Assembly (NCBI RefSeq): GCF_009857505.1
Contig: NZ_WWCP01000006.1
Span: 1-64,000, forward strand
Direction of reading: 5' to 3'
Length of the DNA stretch: 64,000 nt
From: Duganella lactea
Lineage (GTDB): Bacteria; Pseudomonadota; Gammaproteobacteria; Burkholderiales; Burkholderiaceae_D
Each line of letters begins with the position of its first letter. Position 1 is the first letter of the stretch. Below the pieces are notes generated by a model. That model saw only the letters and a list, made by a program, of their open reading frames with translations, did no database searches and was not told the DNA's origin. Shown here piece by piece: positions 18,055 to 26,188 of this stretch. The translations under genes and the position numbers were made by a program.

Positions 18055-18555
18055 TTAAAGCGTTTCGAGAATTTTGCGAACAGCATCCTGGGCGCGCGGG
18101 GCACTCAAACCCAGATGCCCTTCGGTCTGGACAAGCCGGTCTATGCACCTGGCCGGCCAGCCAACAACGTCGTCGTCGATAGCGAACCACCTTTTGAGCT
18201 TTCGCCGCTCGACGTAGCTCAACACTTGCTGGCCGCGGCTCATGAAATCAAACTCAAGTTTTTGCACTTCCCGGTTGTCGAAAGTCGCATCGATGACGCG
18301 AGCGCGTAATGCCAGTGGCAGCGCGGTTTTGGTAAACTCGTAGCCGCGTGACCTCACCCAGCTTGTAGATAGTACTATTCGAACGTCAGGGTATGGCGCC
18401 AGAAGGTCAGAAAGAATGCATACCCATTCGAAAAGCTCGTGATTTGGCTCGCGCATGTAAACGCCGCGACCCGGCTGGTAATAAACTTCGTGGTGGTGAA
18501 CGACACCGTCGAGGTCCAGGATGCAAAGTGGCGTATCTTCCAACCGAGAATTCAT
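18055..18555 (-). CDS. HAD-like phosphatase domain protein
   Basis: 166 aa from the ATG at 18,555, which follows GAGGGCGAG. LCILDLDGVV near the N-terminus is HAD motif I (DxDG with both Asp), RIVLSTSWV is motif II (Ser/Thr), and RWFAIDDDVVGW is motif IV (acidic triplet). This pattern matches the HAD domain found in the so-called Swiss-army-knife RNA repair proteins. An upstream extension to 18,675 is open but would overlap the preceding small gene. It may hydrolyse a terminal phosphate on a nucleic acid or a small molecule; substrate unknown. Same strand and 38 bases before the MbcA-like gene. Confidence 0.7.
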   Translation of the reverse strand: MNSRLEDTPLCILDLDGVVHHHEVYYQPGRGVYMREPNHELFEWVCILSDLLAPYPDVRIVLSTSWVRSRGYEFTKTALPLALRARVIDATFDNREVQKLEFDFMSRGQQVLSYVERRKLKRWFAIDDDVVGWPARCIDRLVQTEGHLGLSAPRAQDAVRKILETL

Positions 18556-18581
18556 CATCTCGCCCTCATCAGCTCTCATCT

Positions 18582-18827
18582 CTAGGATTCCACATGCTGT
18601 TTGGTCAAAGAGGACAGAGCTGTCGGCGGTGGCGTCAGAAATGGCAGTAGGCGCCGCAATACTGTACGTCGACACGCACGCTCAAATGCCCGCTCCACTG
18701 TGCGGCAGTCGTCTGCGCAATAGTGAATATCAAGTCCGTCCAGCGTCGCACTGACGTCGTAGCCAGTGCCCCGCTGCGAACGCCAGCCGGTAAAACCGCC
18801 CCATAAGCTAAATAATTCGGTTGCCAT
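18582..18827 (-). CDS. Hypothetical protein, 81 aa
   Basis: Begins at the ATG at 18,827, seven bases after AGAGGA, and ends 26 bases before the HAD gene. The sequence (ELFSLWGGFTGWRSQRGTGYDVSATLDGLDIHYCADDC) is Trp/Gly-rich with a basic C-terminus. No family recognised. The good ribosome binding site and the tight spacing suggest an operon with the HAD and MbcA-like genes. Confidence 0.55.
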   Translation of the reverse strand: MATELFSLWGGFTGWRSQRGTGYDVSATLDGLDIHYCADDCRTVERAFERACRRTVLRRLLPFLTPPPTALSSLTKQHVES

Positions 18828-18949
18828 CAAATATCCTCTATCGATATCGTCGAAAGGTACTCTCCGCGAATGCTAAAACGATGGGACAGGTCGTCGCTCC
18901 AGAGCTCGATGTTGTGTCCGCTCAGTGCTCTTGAGGTTCATGATATCCA

Positions 18950-19621
18950 TCAGTAGGTATCTTTACGCGTGCCCTGCTCGGCGGGGTACCGCCTCAGAGC
19001 TCTGCCTTGTTCATCAAACATTGGCGTGAACGTGAATCCGTATCCTCTGACACTTGCTGGGAAAGGTGTGTTGGTAAAGCCAAAACCGGCAATGCGCCCG
19101 GTTTTCGGCGTTTTATCGACGCAAGCCTTATAGGTCGAATCGGCGGCATAGCAGAGGACACGGACAACGATGTTGCCCTCGCCGGTTACAGAGAAGTTTT
19201 CCATCGACATCCAGGAGGCAGTCTGGCGAATCTCGACTACGTCACCTGCATGCAGTTGCGGCATGTGGTCGGGGACGATTGCCCCCGTGGGGAAGGCCAA
19301 TTCACCTTTCGCAATCCATAAAGCACTCCCAGTATTGCTGAGATTGATTCGGACCACTCGCAGGTTGTACTCCGGTTTGCCACGTTCAATACCTTGCGTG
19401 TACAGCTGATTACGCGCGACGCGTCCGTACTCGTCAGCCCACATTTCATCGAACGCAACGATGCCGGCCAAGTGAGTGTTCAGCATCTCATCCGGCAAGC
19501 CCTGGCCCATATTGATTGCGGCGTTGGTCACCCGTAGCAGCGGGCTTGGTCCGCAGCCGGACAGCGACACCAGTGCGGCAGCCCACAAAACCAAGGGCAG
19601 TAATTTTGAGCCTCTTTTCAC
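18950..19621 (-). CDS. Predicted lipoprotein, 223 aa
   Basis: The N-terminus (MKRGSKLL, hydrophobic core, then LSGC) is a lipoprotein signal with the acylated Cys at about residue 23, so the protein is anchored in a membrane facing the periplasm. The mature part is beta-rich with a stretch HAGDVVEIRQT and no enzyme motif that I recognise. It lies just after the flagellin-like gene on the same strand (26-base gap), so they are probably one transcript. A lipoprotein gene next to a single flagellin gene is unusual. Confidence 0.7.
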   Translation of the reverse strand: MKRGSKLLPLVLWAAALVSLSGCGPSPLLRVTNAAINMGQGLPDEMLNTHLAGIVAFDEMWADEYGRVARNQLYTQGIERGKPEYNLRVVRINLSNTGSALWIAKGELAFPTGAIVPDHMPQLHAGDVVEIRQTASWMSMENFSVTGEGNIVVRVLCYAADSTYKACVDKTPKTGRIAGFGFTNTPFPASVRGYGFTFTPMFDEQGRALRRYPAEQGTRKDTY

Positions 19622-19647
19622 GATGTTCGTCTGTTCAGGAGTATGAA

Positions 19648-20511
19648 TTACTGCAGCAGAGACAGCGTCATCTGCATCACGCCATTAGATTGCTTGAGCA
19701 TCGCAGCGCTTGACTGCATGAGCATTTGATTTGTCACTTGCCGTGCGCTTTCGCTCGCATAGTCAGTGTCGACGATGCGGCCTTTGGCAGCTGTCGTGTT
19801 GGTCAGCAGATTGGAAGCGTTTTGATACGCAGCCTCCAAGCGGTTACCAACAGCGCCAAACACGCTACGCGCACTGGCCAAGCCATCGACTGCTTTCGTC
19901 ATATCGTCGATAGCTTCCGACGCATGGTCAGTCAGCAAGTCAACAAGGTCCGTCGGGTCGGTGTAGGCGAACCCAGCGCTCATGTTGTACTTAGCGTCGT
20001 TGAAGTCGACTGTCATAGCATTGCTACCCCCTGCTCCTATTTGGAACGAGAGTGGCTCATCGAACTTTGCCGGTGTAAATCCTGATGCGTCGAGGCGACC
20101 GACAAACAGGTGCTCGCCGGCATACGACGTGTCCAGCACTTCACCCGCTTGCCGATACAGTTGAGTGAACTCTGATTGCAGCGCAAGTTTGTCGTCGCGT
20201 GTAGTCGACGCATCTGCGGCCTGAATTGCCAGGTCACGCATGCGGCTGAACAGCGTAGTCAAGCCGGCTACAACGCTATCCGCGACCTGCATCAAGGAAA
20301 TGCCGTTTTGGATGTTACGCATGGCGGTTTGAGTCCCTGACATCTGGGACGCCAAACGGGTTGCAATCTGCAGGCCGGCAGCATCGTCCATCGCAGAGTT
20401 GACACGATAGCCGGTGCTAAGCCGGGTTGCTGCAATAGACTGCGCGCGTCCTGCTCGGGTCAAGGCGACCACTGCGGCTAATCCGGGGCTATTTGTTTGC
20501 AAACTCAGCAC
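19648..20511 (-). CDS. Flagellin-family protein, orphan
   Basis: 287 aa. The start is a GTG at 20,511 with AAGGA upstream, giving VLSLQTNSPGLAA, the usual flagellin start; the open frame before it is not coding. The N-terminal D0/D1 part (RLSTGYRVNSAMDDAAGLQIA..., then NIQNGISLMQVADSVV) and the C-terminal D1/D0 part (ILV-like ...ARQVTNQMLMQSSAAMLKQSN) are present with a short central region, close to the minimal flagellin size. No other flagellar gene (FliD, FliS, FlaG) is nearby and the codon use is that of the island. It is probably polymerised or exported by the resident flagellar system if expressed. Divergent from an XRE regulator. Confidence 0.88.
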   Translation of the reverse strand: MLSLQTNSPGLAAVVALTRAGRAQSIAATRLSTGYRVNSAMDDAAGLQIATRLASQMSGTQTAMRNIQNGISLMQVADSVVAGLTTLFSRMRDLAIQAADASTTRDDKLALQSEFTQLYRQAGEVLDTSYAGEHLFVGRLDASGFTPAKFDEPLSFQIGAGGSNAMTVDFNDAKYNMSAGFAYTDPTDLVDLLTDHASEAIDDMTKAVDGLASARSVFGAVGNRLEAAYQNASNLLTNTTAAKGRIVDTDYASESARQVTNQMLMQSSAAMLKQSNGVMQMTLSLLQ

Positions 20512-20613
20512 TGCCGTCCTTCGGGTTGCACGATTACTTTTCCCTAAAATGTGCGCAAAAACGCGCCTTAAATGTCGCTGAGCAAGAGTTACCCTAAACT
20601 CAACCGCTATTTT

Positions 20614-20696
20614 CCACATAATCTGTGGTTATAGCAACACATTTCACCATTATCAAAGTTGGCGGATGGGGCCACCATTTGTGTGGTTATTACAAC
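20614..20696. promoter_or_regulatory. Paired direct repeats between flagellin and XRE genes
   Basis: TGTGGTTATAGCAAC at 20,624-20,638 recurs as TGTGGTTATTACAAC at 20,682-20,696 (13 of 15 bases, start-to-start 58). The first copy also takes part in the palindrome CCACA-TAATC-TGTGG (20,614-20,628). Location between divergent genes, one of which encodes an XRE regulator, suggests its operators. Confidence 0.5.
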
Positions 20697-20709
20697 GAAA
20701 ACTGTGGAA

Positions 20710-21054
20710 ATGGGACGAACTGAGCAAATTGAGCTGATGAAGCTACGCGTCGGGCGCGCGTTAGCCGCAGCACGTGGCGCGCGAGGCTGGTCTCAGCCAC
20801 ATGTCGCGCAGCTCCTAGGAATAGACTCCGAGACCATTAGCCGCATCGAAAGGGGTCACGTCGTGCGCCTGGACCGCTTGTACGACCTCGCGCTGCTCTA
20901 CGAAGTGCCCATGGCGTCTCTCTTCTATGACGCCCCTGGCGTCAAGCAGGACCACCTGGAGGAATTGGTGTCCGCCGTCAAGCTCCTAGACGAGAAAAAT
21001 CGGGAGTGGTTGCTGCAGGCCGTTCGGGCCGTCGTTTCAAAGCCAGAAGGCTAG
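20710..21054 (+). CDS. XRE-family transcriptional regulator
   Basis: 114 aa from the ATG at 20,710 (the frame opens at 20,659). Residues 12-70 are a Cro/C1-type helix-turn-helix: RVGRALAAARGARGWSQPHVAQLLGIDSETISRIERG. The C-terminus (LEELVSAVKLLDEKNREWLLQAVRAVV) is a helical oligomerisation tail. Divergent from the flagellin gene with the paired repeats in between, so it probably regulates that gene and itself. No toxin gene adjoins it. Confidence 0.85.
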   Translation: MGRTEQIELMKLRVGRALAAARGARGWSQPHVAQLLGIDSETISRIERGHVVRLDRLYDLALLYEVPMASLFYDAPGVKQDHLEELVSAVKLLDEKNREWLLQAVRAVVSKPEG

Positions 21055-21226
21055 AAGCACTTCGAGCTAACATCCGCATCTTTGCGGCTGAGCGTCCCGA
21101 AGCGAGATGCATTGTGAGTTTTGACGTCGTACTTCCAGCCGTTATCCTAAATTTTCCGAGACTGGTACAACGAATTTTCTTCATATATTGGCTATCCGGA
21201 TTATTGTGTGGAATTTCGGATTGGCG

Positions 21227-21737
21227 CTATTTCGATTCGGGGGATGTCAGCTTGAAGTTTTTCAGGTCTTCTTCAAAAGCATTGCACTGCCGGAGCGCCT
21301 CATAGACTTGGCTTCGGTCTTGGCCTTAATCAAACGCGGCCGTCCATTTCTGGATTCGGGCCATGGCGCGAATGTACGGAGTCGCATCGCTGTTGTTCGA
21401 CAATGCTTTCAATGGCAGTAGGTAGTCTTCGCGGCAGACCGTCGGTACGATGATGCGCGACCGGCCTGCGGCGGTGCTCGTCTACCAGCTTTGCGTCATA
21501 GCCGCTGCGATAGCTGAGGCCCCCCTCTGGTAGAAAGTGACTTACAATGCTCCCCCAATTGCGCAAGACCACCGCCTCCGGAAGGCTGGATACGTTGCTC
21601 GTGTAGACGCCCTGATAGAGCTTGTGCAGAACGCCGTCATCGGCCATGCGCAGAATTTTTCGGTCAGCGGCAGCATCACCTTGTCCCGTAAATATGCCCT
21701 CAGGCAGTGCAATGTCGGATTTCTGCTTGATTGCCAT
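21227..21737 (-). pseudogene. Decayed AbiEi-type/Fic fusion gene
   Basis: From the ATG at 21,737 the first frame encodes an intact N-terminal AbiEi-like part (IALPEGIFTGQGDAAADRKIL, LHKLYQGVYTS, LSYRSGYDAKLV). In the next frame from about 21,480 the sequence reads as a Fic-protein C-terminus (GRSRIIVPTVCREDYLLPL, then IRAMARIQKWTAAFD), and after another shift NAFEEDLKNFKLTSP to a TAG at 21,227-21,229. The Fic catalytic HPFxxGNGR core is missing. The gene has therefore lost its centre and suffered at least two frameshifts. Intact relatives fuse an AbiEi-like regulator to an AMP-transferring Fic domain and act as toxin-antitoxin-like units. Confidence 0.75.
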
Positions 21738-21907
21738 TCCTATGTCTCCGCAGATGTCTGAAAAATGCCTTATTCCACCAAGAACTGTCTGAAAAATACA
21801 GAATTTCCATCAGGCATGCTGTCGGATTTTTAGTGGATTGGGCAGCTTCAGTACTGGTCTCTGTCTGAAAATTGCTGCATATTCCAATATTTTGTCGGAT
21901 TGTTGCC
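21713..21907. repeat. Ordered array of six TGTC[T/G]GA sites
   Basis: Sites start at 21,713, 21,755, 21,786, 21,820, 21,862 and 21,893, all in the same orientation, each TGTC followed by TGA or GGA and an A/T run. The spacings are 42, 31, 34, 42 and 31 bases, so the set consists of two 107-base units of three sites. The first lies inside the first codons of the decayed Fic gene; the rest lie upstream. Such regular, nearly helix-phased sites are typical of transposon or recombinase end arrays or of regulator arrays. Confidence 0.6.
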
Positions 21908-22449
21908 TTATTCAGAGGGCGACCAGCAGAAAACGTAGTGCCTAACAACAAAAATGTAAACTGGAAGGTGGGCAGTTTCAATCATGCATCGTTGGGTGGA
22001 ACGATGGCTTACGCCTCAGCACTTGCAGCGGGGACACGCGACGCACGGGCGGCTGAGCTTGGAAAGAAGGAACGGCGGCGCAGCTTGCCAGCCCAAAATT
22101 CCACACGATAATCCGAATAGCCCATATATTAACTTACGCCAACCTAATGCATATGAAGCGCTCAAAGCACCTGCATCCGCTGATTTGGCCGTCCCTCAAG
22201 AGTCCCAACTGCCTCCAATTGAGGTGATACGAGCCCCTATCCTAGGGCCCCGGCATAGTCTCGACGGTCGAGGAGCAGAGTTTGTTAGATGGGCCGTCTG
22301 AACGGCTTCGTGCCTTCATCCAAAATTATCTAAGATTGGCATGATGATTTTTTTCATACATGCCTTCGCCGGCATCGTACGTAGACTTGGCATCCGAAAC
22401 GCGCCACTTATCAGAATAGACCAATTCGCGTCTTCGCCTTGTTGTTGCG
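21908..22449. other. Gene-poor stretch left of the recombinase trio
   Basis: About 540 bases without a convincing gene. The open frames found on both strands have no ribosome binding site. The stretch joins the site array to the end of gmtX and is the likely place of an element boundary; no inverted or direct terminal repeat was found by eye. Confidence 0.45.
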
Positions 22450-23088
22450 TCAACGGCCCCAACTGCTCAGCAGCTTCCTTATCCCTGAAGCGAATCCAGG
22501 GTCAAACACAGTTCGTCCCCTGGAGTTCACCACTTCACCAAAGTCCACCTCCCGCCAGCCTTGACTCTCAATGAACTCGGGAGACACCGCTTTGGATAAT
22601 GCCTTTCGCTCGGAATCGGTAAATACGGCCGACGTCCCATGCGAGGCTGGGGCCTGCAGCGGTCGTCGGTCAACGACAATCGTGGTGTTTGCTTTGAGAG
22701 TATTCAGCTGCGCCTTCAACTTATTTCGCTCTGCAATGACACCTTGCACAATCGCGCGAATTGCCGGGTCATCAATTCGCATAAGGTAGTCTTCACTTGC
22801 CAGCTGCTTCACAGGCTTCGGAATAGAAGGGCCGGCGTAAGCGGCCCAACTTTCAATCAAAGCTCGGTAATCTGCCAAGGGGGCGTTGTAAAGCCCCCTT
22901 GCCGTAAGAATCCCGGCGCGTTCACAGAGTTTCCCGATACTCGCTACAGAAAAATCACGTGTACCGGCTTCATACTGCGCGCGGCAAAGCTCGTGAATTG
23001 CCTGCAGGTTGCGAAGCTTGACGGGGCGCCCTCCCTTCGAAATTAGCTCGGCCAGGTGGATATCAGGGTGTTTAGCCTGGACCATCAT
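22450..23088 (-). CDS. gmtX: GmtX-like protein of the recombinase trio
   Basis: About 212 aa; the ATG at 23,088 is preferred to the TTG at 23,103. The N-terminal 75 residues (KLRNLQAIHELCRAQYEAGTRD, FSVASIGKLCERAG, YRALIESWAAYAG) form a compact helical module that is also present twice at the start of the large recombinase next door. A short coiled-coil-like part (VIAERNKLKAQLNTLKANT) follows, then a C-terminus with no known motif. No recombinase residues. The gene overlaps the 3' end of gmtZ, so the proteins are made together and probably act in one complex. Name given by comparison with GmtX; confidence moderate. Confidence 0.65.
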   Translation of the reverse strand: MMVQAKHPDIHLAELISKGGRPVKLRNLQAIHELCRAQYEAGTRDFSVASIGKLCERAGILTARGLYNAPLADYRALIESWAAYAGPSIPKPVKQLASEDYLMRIDDPAIRAIVQGVIAERNKLKAQLNTLKANTTIVVDRRPLQAPASHGTSAVFTDSERKALSKAVSPEFIESQGWREVDFGEVVNSRGRTVFDPGFASGIRKLLSSWGR

Positions 23089-26000
23089 TTTCAATTCTCG
23101 CAATCTTTATGTACTTATTCGGTTTGGTGTGCGTCGGCAGTTGGGGTAAGAAGCTCGCGTCAAGCTCAACTCCAAGATGTTCGCTCAGCCGCTTACCAGC
23201 GTCCATCAGCGCAACAACTTGCCGCTTCCCGACGGCGGGATTGGTCGGATTAAGCTCAAGCGCCAGTCTCTGCATAAAAGCATTCCCTGCTAGCAGTTGT
23301 TCATGCTCTGAGAGTTGCATGAACACTGGGGGCAATCCTTCGTTGTAGAGGGCCGAATCCAACAGCTGGCTGCGACGTATCACCGCCTTATCTGCGTTTA
23401 AGTCAGGGTACAACTGCAAGCTATCACACACCCCGGATAGTTGAAGTAGTTCGGACTCGGTTTCTTCAAAAATGGCCTGAACCTGAAATACATCACCCTG
23501 TACGAGAACCTGCTGCCCTCCTTCGTCCTGCGGTGAGTTTATGAGGACCTGGCATCGCTCGACTAGACGCCAGCATGCCACTAAGTCCTCGGCAAGGTCG
23601 TTAAACGCACTCATCTGCGATTCCATTATGCGCTCAGCTTCACGAAGCTCGCGATATCGGTCAAACGAGGGGCCATCTTGCACGGCCTCCATCTGAGCCT
23701 TTTGACGCTTAATCTCCTGCAACTTTCGCTCCGAATCCATCGACCTATTTCGAGCCTCGTCAAAGTGAAAAGCGATAGTATTGAAATGCGCGGCCAAGGA
23801 CGGTAAGAAATGAGGTTCGGTTACAAACCAGCGGCAGCGGATGCAATTTCGGGTACCGCCGGGGGTTGGACCATGCCTCGGTGCTTTGGAAGACCCAAGG
23901 TTCGGACCGCCGTTGTAGCACCCTCCAATTTTTTTGTTGTCTTCAATTTTCCCGGTGTTGCCCCCCACAAGGCACAGTCCAATATGCATCAACATCCATC
24001 CAGCGGGATTACGCCAGGCTGGGTGCTGCGGTATGCTGGCTGCAAATGTCTCTTGATTATTCCAAATGGCGTTCGCAAGCAATTTCTCGTAGTCTTGATT
24101 CAGCAGATAGTCGGAAATACTCTTTTCCTTGTTTAAGTCCAACTTTGCTGCGGCTTCGACCAGCACCGCTGCGGTTTGGGTCGCACTGGGCTTGGTGTAG
24201 TACAAAGTCATAAGCAGCCGACTGTGCCCAACCAATTTTTGGAGGATAGGGAATGGAACCTCTCCCAACAACGCCAATGCAGTCACGAGCGAAACACGCA
24301 GGGAGTGCAGCGGATACGCGGTACTAAATCGCCCTAACTCATCGACGTTAATAAACTGAATAATCGAGCCATCTAGGTGCCGTTCGCCCCTCGCTGACAG
24401 GCGAATTTGAAACTCCTCTAGTAAATTGCACCACGCGATGTCCACAATTCCATCAGTAACCGGAAGGTGCTTTTCATTATCGGCCACTTCGGGCATCCGA
24501 AATAAGAAGCAGGCGTCAGGGTAACCCGCCAGTTGCACTTCGCTTTTCAGGTTAATATGACGGGCATCTAGTTCTGACCAAGAAGTGAGACGGTCAACGG
24601 GATTGTATTTGGCCTGCCAATCGCGCAATTTTTCGAGCCAGTAGTAAACATTTTCGACGACGTCAGGGGATACGTGCCATGCTACTTCGTAACCCTTAGC
24701 GGGACCATCCTTGCCCTTATCTGCCGACTTGTTCGTGTTGAAATACAGAATCACATCAGTATCAGAACCTTCCAGCTTACGCAAAACCCCTTGCCGCCTC
24801 TTCGCGGTATTTTTCCCGAACGCCCGCTCACGTTCGTTAACAGTCCATTGGCCATCAACAAAAATCTCAGAATCGAATTCTCCTGAGTCCAAAAGCCGCA
24901 CTTGAGCGGTTCTCACCGGGAGAAGCAGCTTTATCAGAACCGCCACCCAGCGAACGGGACTCCACATTTGAAGCACGTTTTCACCGCCTCGCATGCGAAC
25001 TCGAAAAACGCAATCCGGGTCATTACGGTCGACCATATCCTCGGTTACATCAAACCAATCCCGCCCTGGCGCGCCTTTTTCGCCAATGTCTGCTCCCAAG
25101 GCTGTCTGGGCAAATTTCCAATCCCTGAAATACGGCCCTTCTGCAAGTATGTGCCTCAGCTCATCGATGTAACCGTATGGCAAAGGCGACCGAACACTTC
25201 CCTCTCGGTTGACGGCATCCCCAGATTTTTTAATGTGGGAGAGAGGATTTCGGAAGGCCGGCAAGACAACACGACTTCCGTCGTCAGCGACCATGCTGAA
25301 CTCTTTCAGAAGAACCCAATCCATCATTTCCCAAATGTAATTGTTATAGCTAACACCTGCACTGGATGATGGGCACGCTGTAGTGCGGAAGTCAGGAAGA
25401 TTCCGCCCCAGCATCAACATATCTTTCGGCTGTTTTGGAACGGCTGGGTGCGCGAGATAGACGTCGAAAAACGCAATAACTGCCGCCATTCTGTGCCCAA
25501 TCCCGACTGTCTGCACCTTTAGCCATTCCACTGCCAAGCTATGCCACTCCGCCAAATCCGGATGGTCTCTAGCTATCCAGGTCAGTTGAAGGTCGTGAGA
25601 CTTTTGCAATCGCTTTCGAGTGGCTGACGCTTGCGAATCAGCGTCAAACCATGGCCTAGCAAACGCATACCATGCCTGAATAACGAAACGGTGGTCATCA
25701 AAGTCCTTATGTCTCAGGCTGTTTCTTTGCAAAATTCCTCTGGCTTCGCAGAGCTCCCCGATAGTCCTTAGCGAAAAATCTAACGAGCCCGCTGCGTGTT
25801 GTTCGCGGCACACGTCGTTCAAAAGTCTCAGACTGCGCTGTTTGTTGGATTGACCTCCCTTTGCTAACACTTTTCGAAGCACAACTTCGGGGTGCTTGTC
25901 GGACAATTGGCTGAGTTCATCGATAGATAAGAAGTTTGAATAAGCCGCCCACGCTCCAATCAATTCCCGGTATGGTTCAGCACCTTTATTGAACAAACCC

Positions 26001-26188
26001 TTTCCGTTCATTAAATTTAGAGATTCGCAGAGCCTACCGATGGCTGGTATTGAAAAGTCAAATTCTCCAGCTAAGTAGCGCACGTCGCAGAGCGCATGAA
26101 CAGCCTTTAATTTGGTTTGCCGTTGAGGAGATGTAGTGCCAGCTAGTAGTGTGTCCAAGACATCAGAGGGGTGTATCTGGTTAGGCAT
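23072..26188 (-). CDS. gmtZ: GmtZ-like large tyrosine recombinase
   Basis: 1038 aa. Two copies of a GmtX-type module open the protein (about 25-82 with IPAIGRLCES, and 115-175 with LRTIGELCEA). A tyrosine-recombinase catalytic set follows: Arg 426 (LLPVRTAQVRLL), His 628-x-x-Arg 631 (LHSLRVSL), His 655 and Tyr 663/664 (GHSRLLMTLYYTK). Behind it Cys 757 and the pair Cys 782/Cys 785 (NCIRCRWF) suggest a zinc site, and a long helical, coiled-coil-like C-terminus ends the protein. It overlaps gmtY by 8 bases. It probably catalyses strand exchange with GmtY during movement of the island. Confidence 0.72.
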   Translation of the reverse strand: MPNQIHPSDVLDTLLAGTTSPQRQTKLKAVHALCDVRYLAGEFDFSIPAIGRLCESLNLMNGKGLFNKGAEPYRELIGAWAAYSNFLSIDELSQLSDKHPEVVLRKVLAKGGQSNKQRSLRLLNDVCREQHAAGSLDFSLRTIGELCEARGILQRNSLRHKDFDDHRFVIQAWYAFARPWFDADSQASATRKRLQKSHDLQLTWIARDHPDLAEWHSLAVEWLKVQTVGIGHRMAAVIAFFDVYLAHPAVPKQPKDMLMLGRNLPDFRTTACPSSSAGVSYNNYIWEMMDWVLLKEFSMVADDGSRVVLPAFRNPLSHIKKSGDAVNREGSVRSPLPYGYIDELRHILAEGPYFRDWKFAQTALGADIGEKGAPGRDWFDVTEDMVDRNDPDCVFRVRMRGGENVLQMWSPVRWVAVLIKLLLPVRTAQVRLLDSGEFDSEIFVDGQWTVNERERAFGKNTAKRRQGVLRKLEGSDTDVILYFNTNKSADKGKDGPAKGYEVAWHVSPDVVENVYYWLEKLRDWQAKYNPVDRLTSWSELDARHINLKSEVQLAGYPDACFLFRMPEVADNEKHLPVTDGIVDIAWCNLLEEFQIRLSARGERHLDGSIIQFINVDELGRFSTAYPLHSLRVSLVTALALLGEVPFPILQKLVGHSRLLMTLYYTKPSATQTAAVLVEAAAKLDLNKEKSISDYLLNQDYEKLLANAIWNNQETFAASIPQHPAWRNPAGWMLMHIGLCLVGGNTGKIEDNKKIGGCYNGGPNLGSSKAPRHGPTPGGTRNCIRCRWFVTEPHFLPSLAAHFNTIAFHFDEARNRSMDSERKLQEIKRQKAQMEAVQDGPSFDRYRELREAERIMESQMSAFNDLAEDLVACWRLVERCQVLINSPQDEGGQQVLVQGDVFQVQAIFEETESELLQLSGVCDSLQLYPDLNADKAVIRRSQLLDSALYNEGLPPVFMQLSEHEQLLAGNAFMQRLALELNPTNPAVGKRQVVALMDAGKRLSEHLGVELDASFLPQLPTHTKPNKYIKIARIENDGPG

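Noticed and set aside
21755..21907. The TGTC[T/G]GA array as a CRISPR
   Set aside because: Units are only about 7 to 14 bases, spacers are unequal but ordered and not unique-length, and no cas gene is present.
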